Shown: positions 20,001 through 26,483 of the stretch, piece after piece
Layout: every line of letters begins with the position of its first letter
How positions within the stretch are numbered: the first letter of the stretch is position 1
Source: Janthinobacterium sp. 67
GTDB taxonomy: Bacteria; Pseudomonadota; Gammaproteobacteria; Burkholderiales; Burkholderiaceae_D
DNA: 64,000 bases
Reading direction: 5' to 3'
NCBI RefSeq assembly: GCF_002797895.1
Contig: NZ_PGES01000001.1
Coordinates: forward strand, 4,526,001 to 4,590,000
Position numbers and translations under genes: made by a program
Notes under the pieces: model-generated
The model's database searches: none
Told to the model about the DNA's origin: nothing
Seen by the model: only the letters and a program-made list of their open reading frames with translations

Positions 20001-22727
20001 CTGAAGGGGCTGATCGTCGACTTGGTGATCTGGTACGAAGAGCAGTCGGGCTACCGCCAGCTGCTGCACGACCAGATCATGGGCCTGATCGCCTCGGGCA
20101 TCGATGCGCAGGCGATCGACCGCCCGGGCGGCATCTTCGTGCGCCTGGCCGAGCAGATCGCCAACGAAGACCGCATTTTGCTGCAATCGGTGGCGCGCGC
20201 CATCATCAGCGACCTGCGCGGCACCCTGGCCGAGCAGGTCAAGCGCCCGCCGAGTCCCGTGCTGCGCATGCCGCCGCTGCTGCAGGACCCTGCCCGCGAA
20301 CAGGGCGGCGTGCCGCACCGGGCGCCGGCGCGCGAGCTGATCTTGGAAAATGGCCTCGGTGGCTTTACGCCCGACGGGCGTGAATACGTGATTACCACGG
20401 CAGAAGGCAAGCAGACGCCGGCGCCCTGGTCCAACGTGCTGGCCAATGCGCAATTCGGCACGGTGGTGTCGGAAGCGGGCCAGGCGTATACGTGGAGCGA
20501 GAATGCGCATGAATTCCGCCTCACGCCGTGGCAGAACGATCCTGTCTCGGACCTGTCCGGCGAAGCGTTCTATGTGCGCGACGAGCAAAGCGGGCAGTTC
20601 TGGTCGCCCACTTCGCTGCCAGCGCGCGGCAGCGGCGACTACGTGACGCGCCACGGTTTCGGCTATAGTATTTTTGAGCACAGCGAGGCGGGCATCGCCA
20701 CGGAATTGTGCACCTACGTGGCGCTGGACGCGGCAGTCAAATACTCGGTGATCAAGGTGCGCAACGACAGCGGCGTGCCGCGCCGCCTGTCCGTCACAGG
20801 CTACGTGGAATGGGTGATGGCCGACCTGCGCGCCAAGTCCGGCATGCACGTGAACACCGAGGTCGACACGATCAGCGGCGCCCTGTTTGCGCGCAATAAC
20901 TACAACACGGAATTTTCGGGCCGCGTCGGCTTTTTCAATACGGACGCCAGCATCCGTTCCATCACCTGCGACCGTAATGAATTCATCGGTCGCAATGGCA
21001 GCCTGGCGCAGCCGGCGGCGCTGCGCCGCGTGCGCCTGTCGGGCAAGGCGGGCACGGGACTGGACCAGTGCGCCGCCATCCAGGTGCCGTTCGAGCTGCA
21101 GCCGGGGCAGGAGCGCGACATTGTCTTCATCCTCGGCGTGGGCGGGCGCCGCAATGCCGACGCCAGCACCATGGTGCAGCGCCATGCGGGCAAGGAAGCG
21201 GCCCGCGCCACGCTCGACGCCGTGCGCGCGCACTGGGAAAATACCCTGGGCGCCGTGCGCATCGAGACGCCCGACCCGTCGCTCGACGTCATCGCCAACG
21301 GCTGGCTGATGTACCAGACCATCGCCTGCCGCCTGTGGGCGCGCAGCGGCTATTACCAGTCGGGCGGCGCCTACGGTTTCCGCGACCAGCTGCAAGACGC
21401 GATGGCGATGATACACACGGCGCCGCAGCTGCTGCGCAAGCATCTGCTGCTGTGCGCGGCGCACCAGTTTGTCGAAGGCGACGTGCAGCACTGGTGGCAT
21501 CCGCCGTCGGACCGGGGCGTGCGCACGCACTGCTCCGACGATTACCTGTGGCTGCCGCTGGCCGCCTGCCGCTACGTGATCGCCACGGGCGACGTCAATG
21601 TGCTGTCGGAAGTGGCGCCCTTCATCGAGGGCCGCGCCGTCAAGCCGGAAGAGGATTCGTATTACGACTTGCCCGTGCGCTCGGGCGAATCGGCGGACCT
21701 GTACGAGCACTGCGTGCGCGCCATCCGCCATGGCCTGCGCCTGGGCGTGCACGGCTTGCCGCTGATCGGGTCCTGCGACTGGAATGACGGCATGGACAAG
21801 GTGGGCGAGCATGGCAAGGGCGAGAGCGTGTGGCTGGCCTTCTTCCTGTATGAAGTGCTGCAGCGCTTTGCCGAAGTGGCCATGCTGCGCGGCGACGCCG
21901 CGTTCGCCCAGTTCTGCCGCGACGAAGCCGTGAAACTGGCCGCCAACGTCGAGGAGCATGCGTGGGACGGCGAATGGTACCGGCGCGCGTATTTCGACGA
22001 CGGCACGCCATTGGGTTCGCACACGAACGAGGAATGCCAGATCGATTCGATTTCGCAAAGCTGGGGCGTGCTGTCGGGCGCCGCCAACAAGGAGCGGGTC
22101 GTCGGCGCCATGCGCCAGGTCGATGCGCGCCTGGTGCGCCGCGATTCGGGCGTGATCCAGCTGCTCGATCCGCCGTTCGACAAGGCCGACCTCAATCCCG
22201 GCTACATCCGCGGCTATGTGCCGGGCGTGCGCGAGAACGGCGGCCAGTACACGCATGCGGCCATCTGGACGGCGATGGCGTTTGCCCGCATGGGCGACGG
22301 CGAAAAGGCGTGGGAATTGCTGCGCATGATCAGTCCCGTGCGCCATGGCGCCGACGCGCAGGCGGTGGCGCGCTACAAGGTGGAACCGTATGTGGTGACG
22401 GCCGACGTGTATGCGGTGGCGCCGCACGTGGGACGCGGCGGCTGGAGCTGGTACACGGGGTCGTCGGGCTGGCTGTATCGGCTGATCGTCGAATCCCTGC
22501 TCGGTTTGACGCGCGAAGCGAACGTGCTGCGCGTGACGCCCACCATGCCGGCCGAGTGGCGCGGCTTCAAGCTGCATTACCGTTTCGGCGCCAGCAGTTA
22601 CGCCATCACGGTGGAGCAGGCGCAGGGGCGGCCTGCGGGACTGTCGCTCGATGGCGTGGCGCAGGGCGGCAACAGCATCACCCTGCGCGACGAGGGCCGC
22701 GAGTATGCGGTGCTATTGCTGGTTTAG
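14037..22727 (+). CDS. ndvB: Cyclic beta-1,2-glucan synthase (NdvB/ChvB type)
   Basis: A giant inner-membrane enzyme of about 2,896 residues, close to the 2,800-2,900 usual for Cgs/NdvB. It polymerises UDP-glucose into cyclic beta-1,2-glucan. Paired membrane helices lie at about residues 425-490 and 860-905, with further ones near 985-1020. The GT84 glycosyltransferase between them carries TLDTDTQLPRD and the RRQRWIRGDW motif (Q/RxxRW). A glycoamylase-like region follows (about 1,330-1,600), then two GH94-related modules. The last holds G-S-C-D-W-N-D-G-M (near residue 2,580), the GH94 general-acid site involved in chain-length control. TTG at 14037 was chosen because AGCGAGG lies 6 bases upstream; GTG at 14010 is an alternative. 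No NdvA/ChvA exporter gene is in the window. Confidence 0.93.
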   Translation: MKEYTAVVTQQIKEQISKVKEIFRDHSLAPDTFDAARDDALPLRSELFSAMQMAAHGKHVAAGHAVGKHHGRDRLLARLADNAALITATVNELTATVKSGRQVTPASEWLLDNFYLIEEQIRTTRRHLPKNYSKELPRLTSGPDAGCPRVYKIALEIISHGDGRVDLENLCHFVEAYQDVATLTLGELWAVPIMLRLALIENLRRVAVRVADDRMQRDLANTWADQMTEIAERNPSGLILLVADMARSNPPMTSAFVAELSRRLQGQSSSLTLALSWLTHKLAESGLTIEQQIQSEIGQQAADQLSIANSIGSLRFLGTMDWQEFVETMSVVEQTLRLDPAGTYGLMDFATRDSYRHAIERIAKRSGRSEVDVAEMVVQLAHTHGNGNDARRSHIGFYLVGRGVLVLEKQAGAKLPFVEALQHTARAAPLAVYLGAICFLSLATSALLLERAVRHGVQGWPLAALGVLALLGSSQLAVAVVNWLATLMTSPHPLPRMDYQAGIPSDARGIVVVPTLIYSQQNVAALCEALEVRYLANRDPNLRFCLLTDFVDAETQTMPGDEALLRQAQETIRALNEKYRVEGVEFKDNGDPADPEELGHVGPFLLLHRPRLWNSQQNAWMGQERKRGKLSDLHAFLRGGARDRFSLVEGELRGLRTIKYVITLDTDTQLPRDAAREFIATMMHPLNRPVLDAAGTRVVAGYGILQPRVAVALPSANASRYELLCGGEPGIDPYTRTVSDLYQDVFYEGSFIGKGIYDLDMFERVLGQRLPDNKILSHDLLEGCYLRAGLLSDSQLYEEYPARYDADVSRRQRWIRGDWQLIGWLLGRVPGRAGKRERNPLSMLSRWKLFDNLRRSVVAPATTVSLLLVWGFLPHVAFWSAAVLAIIFLPPVFSALYDLLRKPRDTLWRQHLAAFERRCGVQFSHAMLTLVFLPYEAWISLDAIVRTLWRLGVSHKHLLDWRASNLHVSSGSQADSWRAMWCSPALALATFGALLHWRPAALPAAAVVLLLWLAAPAIAWWISRPIERAVARLSAEQGRFLHGVARKTWAYFDTFVGPDDHWLPPDNMQEHPNLVVAHRTSPTNIGLALLANLTAYDFGYITLGQLIERSRATLQTMGELERFQGHFYNWYDTQTLKALQPMYISTVDSGNLAGHLLTLQPGLVELYDAPIIGAQVVQGIRTTAQVLQEFIAAEGEGKAMRDGMTLLQAQAAPASLDEWHAYLSAANGAADALLSLTLQSEDGELSMWAGALARQCRAALAELLQLAPWAAQAGVDAALMRVPTLRELANLEAPQGTPSELLALLAQGREQAGRHMRDIAHAAGQARDFAQIEYGFLYNPSTKLLAIGYNVSERRLDPSYYDLLASEVRLASFIAIAQGQLPQEHWFALGRQLCMVAGQPVLLSWSGSMFEYLMPLLVMPNYPNTLLDQTYHSVIEAQIDYGRQRDVPWGISESGYNTVDASLNYQYRAFGVPGLGLKRGLADDLVVAPYASMMGLMVQPEASCQNLQRMQAAGYMGRYGFFEAIDFTTARLPRGQGSAVIRSFMVHHQGMGFLALSYLLHDRPMQRRFESDPLLQSALLVLQERTPQAGAFYSNTAELAVLRSGAPEQAMPMRILTQANSAVPETQLLSNGRYHVMVSNAGGSYSRWKDLSVTRWREDSTRDNWGNFCYLRDLDDGAVWSTMYQPTLAEPKKYEVIFSEGRAEFRRADHGLELYTEIVVSPEDDIEMRRTRISNNSNRQRRIEITSFAEVVMAPAAADAAHPAFSKLFVQTEILAHEKAILCTRRPRSKEEQMPWLLHVMTVHDIERYEVSFETDRARFIGRGNTPQLPQALQDDGPLSGGHGSVLDPIVAIRYVITLEPDQAVTVDSVTGMAEQREAALHLIDKYQDRHLADRVFELAWTHSQVVLRQLNASEADAQLYARLANAVIYPNAALRAEASILIKNQRGQSGLWAYAISGDLPIVLLQIRDAANIELARQMVQAHAYWRLKGLIVDLVIWYEEQSGYRQLLHDQIMGLIASGIDAQAIDRPGGIFVRLAEQIANEDRILLQSVARAIISDLRGTLAEQVKRPPSPVLRMPPLLQDPAREQGGVPHRAPARELILENGLGGFTPDGREYVITTAEGKQTPAPWSNVLANAQFGTVVSEAGQAYTWSENAHEFRLTPWQNDPVSDLSGEAFYVRDEQSGQFWSPTSLPARGSGDYVTRHGFGYSIFEHSEAGIATELCTYVALDAAVKYSVIKVRNDSGVPRRLSVTGYVEWVMADLRAKSGMHVNTEVDTISGALFARNNYNTEFSGRVGFFNTDASIRSITCDRNEFIGRNGSLAQPAALRRVRLSGKAGTGLDQCAAIQVPFELQPGQERDIVFILGVGGRRNADASTMVQRHAGKEAARATLDAVRAHWENTLGAVRIETPDPSLDVIANGWLMYQTIACRLWARSGYYQSGGAYGFRDQLQDAMAMIHTAPQLLRKHLLLCAAHQFVEGDVQHWWHPPSDRGVRTHCSDDYLWLPLAACRYVIATGDVNVLSEVAPFIEGRAVKPEEDSYYDLPVRSGESADLYEHCVRAIRHGLRLGVHGLPLIGSCDWNDGMDKVGEHGKGESVWLAFFLYEVLQRFAEVAMLRGDAAFAQFCRDEAVKLAANVEEHAWDGEWYRRAYFDDGTPLGSHTNEECQIDSISQSWGVLSGAANKERVVGAMRQVDARLVRRDSGVIQLLDPPFDKADLNPGYIRGYVPGVRENGGQYTHAAIWTAMAFARMGDGEKAWELLRMISPVRHGADAQAVARYKVEPYVVTADVYAVAPHVGRGGWSWYTGSSGWLYRLIVESLLGLTREANVLRVTPTMPAEWRGFKLHYRFGASSYAITVEQAQGRPAGLSLDGVAQGGNSITLRDEGREYAVLLLV

Positions 22728-22945
22728 TCTTGCCCACGTACTTGCCACGCATCGTGTTCGGGCCGACGCCGGCCGGCCAGCAGGATCAGGCCGGCGCCGA
22801 ACAGCAGCAGGTCGCGCGTGCGTACTTCGGGCGCGGACTGCATTGCCGTCTGCTGGTGATAGTTCAAGGGTGCCGCCGTGGCGGCAACAGGCTGGCTTGC
22901 GCAAGCGGCCAGGCACAGCGCCGCCACTTTTCCATTTAACTGCAT
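22724..22945 (-). CDS. Small hypothetical membrane protein or lipoprotein
   Basis: Encodes 73 residues and is not a family I recognise. The N-terminus is a signal sequence that could be a lipoprotein type (C-L-A-A-C, Cys15) or cut at AATAA. A second hydrophobic segment near the C-terminus (DLLLFGAGLILLAG) is followed by R-R-R, the topology of a PEP-CTERM anchor but without a PEP motif. GAGG lies five bases before the ATG. Its stop overlaps the stop of the convergent glucan synthase by 4 bases. The gene is probably real because of the ribosome-binding site and protein-like composition, but it could be a chance frame. Confidence 0.5.
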   Translation of the reverse strand: MQLNGKVAALCLAACASQPVAATAAPLNYHQQTAMQSAPEVRTRDLLLFGAGLILLAGRRRPEHDAWQVRGQD

Positions 22946-23058
22946 AGATTCCTCAAGAAAGCGCGCCGGCCGTTCGGGATCGGCGCGCCGGTATTCATGT
23001 CGACGACATTGTAATTATGAACATGAATATTGTAAATGAGAAATTATCCATGGCTGTG

Positions 23059-23634
23059 TCAAAATCCCAGTGCCGCGCCCGCACCGAGCAGGGTGGCCAC
23101 GCCCAGCACGGCAAAGACCAGCGCCGCGATGCCGTGCACGAGGCGCAGCGACACGCGGTTGGCGATCCTGTCGCCCAGGTAGACGGCCGGCACGTTGGCC
23201 AGCATCATGCCGAACGTGGTGCCCAGCACGACCGAAACAATATCGTGGTAGCGCGCCGCCAGCGCCACGGTCGCCACCTGCGTCTTGTCGCCCATTTCCG
23301 CCATGAAGAAGGCGATCAGGGTGGTCAGGAAGACGCCGTATTTGGCCAGCTTCGTCTCGTCTTCATCGAGCTTGTCGGGGATCAGGGTCCAGGCGGCCAT
23401 GGCGAGGAACGACACGCCCAGCACCCAGCGCAGCACGTCGGGTCCCAGCATGCTGGTGATCCAGGCGCCGACGGCGGCGGCAAACGCGTGATTGGCGATG
23501 GTGGCGACGAAAATGGCCAGCACGATGGGTAGCGGTTTGCGGAATTTGGCAGCCAGCAGAAAGGCCAGGAGTTGGGTTTTGTCGCCGATTTCAGCGAGAC
23601 CGACGATGCCGGTGGAGATGAGGAATGCTTCCAT
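23059..23634 (-). CDS. TMEM165/GDT1 family manganese exporter
   Basis: Encodes 191 residues with about six membrane helices in two homologous halves. Each half carries the family signature: E-I-G-D-K-T-Q (about 15-21) and E-M-G-D-K-T-Q (about 113-119), the acidic residues that bind the transported divalent cation. Bacterial members (MneA/MntX type) export Mn2+. ATG at 23634 is the family start; the frame extends 13 codons upstream into the leader. The 5' leader is a yybP-ykoY manganese riboswitch (see 23660-23821), giving direct sequence support for Mn2+-induced expression. Confidence 0.9.
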   Translation of the reverse strand: MEAFLISTGIVGLAEIGDKTQLLAFLLAAKFRKPLPIVLAIFVATIANHAFAAAVGAWITSMLGPDVLRWVLGVSFLAMAAWTLIPDKLDEDETKLAKYGVFLTTLIAFFMAEMGDKTQVATVALAARYHDIVSVVLGTTFGMMLANVPAVYLGDRIANRVSLRLVHGIAALVFAVLGVATLLGAGAALGF

Positions 23635-23659
23635 GGGATTGCGAGAGGTACGTGGGCCG

Positions 23660-23821
23660 GACGAATTAACCAATGATCCACGGGCGACTCCGGCCCATGC
23701 GGCCGCCCTGGATCAATGGTCTCGTCAAGTCTTGCAACCACCTGCACCATGGCCTGCGGGCCAATCATGTTGATACAGGTTCCCGCGGCAGGACCGCAGG
23801 ACGACTACTCCCCAATGTTCG
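23660..23821 (-). ncRNA. yybP-ykoY manganese riboswitch
   Basis: On the minus strand the leader starts GAACATT-GGGGAGTAG (hallmark at 23805-23813) and continues through a GC hairpin to the conserved ATCAACATGA region. The second hallmark, GACGAGACC, is at 23718-23726, followed by a terminal pairing region ending about 25 bases before the ATG. This is the layout of RF00080, which senses Mn2+ and switches on Mn exporters. The gene behind it is a TMEM165 family exporter, a known target. Whether control is at translation or transcription cannot be decided; I see no T-tract terminator before the ATG, which favours translation. Confidence 0.88.
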
Positions 23822-23827
23822 AGGCGC

Positions 23828-23833
23828 ATCATA
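23828..23833 (-). promoter_or_regulatory. -10 box of the riboswitch transcript
   Basis: TATGAT on the minus strand, 7 bases before the position where the riboswitch begins (about 23820). The -35 (TGGCGC at 23851-23856) is weak. Confidence 0.5.
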
Positions 23834-23959
23834 CGCCAATGCCCGCGCCGGCGCCAGTGCCGCCGGCGCGCGGCGCGGCCATGCGTGTGGGACTTCGACA
23901 ACAATGACCGGTTTGCAAACAGACTCGACTTAGAATGCAGTTCTGTCCACGACTCCCAG

Positions 23960-26365
23960 ATGGAATGCGCCATGCCGGTCCTTGTCCGCTTGCTTGCCTT
24001 GTGTTTGACCTTGTTTTCCCCCTTGTCCGCCCTGTGCGCCGCCGCGCCCTTCGACGACAAGTTCCGCCAGCTGGAAGAACTGCTGCCCACGCCGAACAGC
24101 TACCGCACGGCGTCCGGCGCGCCGGGCCACGCCTACTGGCAGCAGCGCGCCGACTACGTGATCCGCGCCACGCTCGATGAGGAACGGCGCGCCATCACGG
24201 CCAGCGAACAGATCACCTATCACAACCGCTCGCCCGACAGCCTCGCGTATCTGTGGCTGCAGCTGGACCAGAACGGCTTGCGCCAGGATGCCGACCAGCG
24301 CCGCGTACTGAGCGCGCCCTCGCGCCAGGCCTGGCTGAGTAACAGCGAGGACGAAGCGCTGAAATTCGAGGACTTGCGCGCCATCCATGCGGGCCGCGAA
24401 TTCGACGGCGGCTTCAAGCTCACCGCCGTGAAAGCGGCCAGCGGCAAGCCGCTGCCGCATGTGGTCAACCAGACCATGTTGCGCATCGACCTGCCGGTGG
24501 CGCTGGCGCCCGGCCAGAGCATCACGTTCAGCATCGACTGGTCGTATCGGATCAATGACCAGAAGGTGCTCGTCGAGCGCTCCGGCTATGAGTATTTTGA
24601 GGACGACAAGAACACGATCTTCCAGATCGCGCAGTGGTTCCCGCGCATGGCCGCGTATTACGACGCCGTCGGCTGGCAGCACAAGCAATTCCTCGGTTCC
24701 GGCGAGTTCACCCTGGAGTTTGGCGACTACGAACTGTATCTGACGGTGCCGTCCGATCACGTGGTGGCCGCCACCGGGGAACTGCAAAATCCCGCCGCCG
24801 TGCTGAGCGCGGCGCAGCGCGAGCGCCTGGCGCGGGCAAAAAACAGCAATACGCCGCTGCTGGTGATTACGCCGCAGGAAGCGCTGGCGGCGGAAAAGGG
24901 CAAGCCGGCCGGCACGAAAACCTGGCACTTCAAGGCCGCCAATGTGCGCGACGTGGCGTGGGCGTCGAGCCGCAAGTTCATCTGGGATGCGCAGGGCCTC
25001 GACAGCGGCGGCAAGCGCGTGATGGCCATGTCGTATTACCCGAACGAGGGCAACCCGCTGTGGCAGCAGTACAGCACGCGCGCCGTCGTGCACGCGATCG
25101 AGCAGTACAACAAATACAGTTTCGACTATCCCTATCCGAACGCGATTTCCGTCAACGGCGCCGTGGGCGGCATGGAGTATCCGATGATTGCGTTCAATGG
25201 CGGGCGCCCCGTGAAGGACAAGAAGACGGGCGAGCGCACGTACTCGAAGACGACGAAATACGACCTGATCGGCGTGATCATCCACGAAGTGGGGCATAAC
25301 TATTTTCCCATGGTCGTCAACTCGGACGAGCGCCAGTGGACGTGGATGGACGAGGGCTTGAATTCCTTCCTGCAGTACCTGGCCGAGCAGGCGTGGGAAG
25401 AGCATTTCCCGTCCTGGAATGGCGAGCCGCGCAAGATCGTCGACTACATGCGCAGCCAGAACCAGGTACCCATCATGACCAATTCCGAGTCCTTGCTGCA
25501 GTTCACGGCGAACGCCTACGACAAGCCGGCCACGGCCCTCAACATCCTGCGCGAGACCATCCTCGGGCGCGAACTGTTCGACTTCGCCTTCAAGCAGTAC
25601 GCCGTGCGCTGGAAGTTCAAGCGCCCGACGCCGGCCGACTTTTTCCGCACCATGGAAGACGCTTCCGGCACGGACCTGGACTGGTTCTGGCGCGGCTGGT
25701 TCTATACCACCGATGCGGTCGACATCAGCATCGACGGCATCAGCGAATATGGCGTGAGCACGAAGAATCCCGAAGTCGAGAAAGCGTGGAAGAAGGCGCA
25801 GAAGGCGGCGCAGCCGATATCGATCTCGGACCAGCGCAACAAGGCGCTGCCGAAGAAGGTTGACATCGATCCCGCGCTGAAGGATTTCTACAACCAGCAT
25901 GATGAATTCACGGTCACCAACAAGGACCGCAACAGCTATTCGGAAGAGCAGGAAGCGCTGGAACCGTGGGAGAGGAAGCTGCTGGAACAGCGCAACATGG
26001 GCAAGCATCTGTACCTGGTCGATTTTTCGAATCTCGGCGGCCTGGTGATGCCTTTGATCCTGGAAATCGAACTGAAAAGCGGCAAGAAGATCATCGAGCG
26101 CGTGCCGGCCGAAGTGTGGCGCTATGCGCCGCACAAGATCAGCAAGGTGATCGTCACGGACGAACCGATGGTGGGCCTGGTGCAAGACCCGTACTGGGAG
26201 ACGGCCGACATCGACACCAGCAACAATAGCTGGCCGAGAAAAATCACGCCATCGCGCCTCGAGCTGTTCAAGCTCGATCGCGACAAGAACAACCTGATGA
26301 AGGATTTTAATACGCCGCTCAAGGCGCCCGAGGCAAAGCCGGAAGCCAAGGCCGAGACGAAATAG
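23960..26365 (+). CDS. Exported M1 family metallopeptidase
   Basis: About 801 residues. The signal peptide is hydrophobic from PVLVRLLALCL to about ALCAA. The M1 catalytic domain has the zinc motif HEVGHN (about residue 441) with the distal Glu in WMDEGL. The exopeptidase signature appears as G-G-M-E-Y rather than GAMEN. A long C-terminal region ends in a Lys/Glu/Ala-rich tail. ATG 23960 or ATG 23972 (12 bases later) could be used; an earlier GTG frame start at 23885 lies upstream of a TAGAAT -10-like element at 23931 and is unlikely. First of three tandem plus-strand exported hydrolase genes. A terminator follows at 26372. Confidence 0.85.
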   Translation: MECAMPVLVRLLALCLTLFSPLSALCAAAPFDDKFRQLEELLPTPNSYRTASGAPGHAYWQQRADYVIRATLDEERRAITASEQITYHNRSPDSLAYLWLQLDQNGLRQDADQRRVLSAPSRQAWLSNSEDEALKFEDLRAIHAGREFDGGFKLTAVKAASGKPLPHVVNQTMLRIDLPVALAPGQSITFSIDWSYRINDQKVLVERSGYEYFEDDKNTIFQIAQWFPRMAAYYDAVGWQHKQFLGSGEFTLEFGDYELYLTVPSDHVVAATGELQNPAAVLSAAQRERLARAKNSNTPLLVITPQEALAAEKGKPAGTKTWHFKAANVRDVAWASSRKFIWDAQGLDSGGKRVMAMSYYPNEGNPLWQQYSTRAVVHAIEQYNKYSFDYPYPNAISVNGAVGGMEYPMIAFNGGRPVKDKKTGERTYSKTTKYDLIGVIIHEVGHNYFPMVVNSDERQWTWMDEGLNSFLQYLAEQAWEEHFPSWNGEPRKIVDYMRSQNQVPIMTNSESLLQFTANAYDKPATALNILRETILGRELFDFAFKQYAVRWKFKRPTPADFFRTMEDASGTDLDWFWRGWFYTTDAVDISIDGISEYGVSTKNPEVEKAWKKAQKAAQPISISDQRNKALPKKVDIDPALKDFYNQHDEFTVTNKDRNSYSEEQEALEPWERKLLEQRNMGKHLYLVDFSNLGGLVMPLILEIELKSGKKIIERVPAEVWRYAPHKISKVIVTDEPMVGLVQDPYWETADIDTSNNSWPRKITPSRLELFKLDRDKNNLMKDFNTPLKAPEAKPEAKAETK

Positions 26366-26371
26366 GGAAAC

Positions 26372-26397
26372 AGCGCCGGCCGGTCCGGCGCTTTTTT
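26372..26397 (+). terminator. Rho-independent terminator after the first M1 peptidase gene
   Basis: AGCGCCGG (26372-26379), loop CCGGT, CCGGCGCT (26385-26392), then six T residues. It separates the first M1 gene from the second, so the second needs its own promoter in the 26398-26483 gap. Confidence 0.9.
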
Positions 26398-26483
26398 CTG
26401 CCGGCCTGCGCCGGAAGTGCTATTCTGCGCGACGCCCCGGCGTACACGGACCGGGGCTTTCGCAAATCATTCAAAAGACGACC

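Noticed and set aside
16944..22577. 1,877-codon open frame antisense to the glucan synthase, and a similar one at 14457-16937
   Set aside because: High-GC coding DNA commonly leaves long antisense frames open. The translations are His/Arg/Gln-rich with no domain, and the sense strand has full NdvB motifs.
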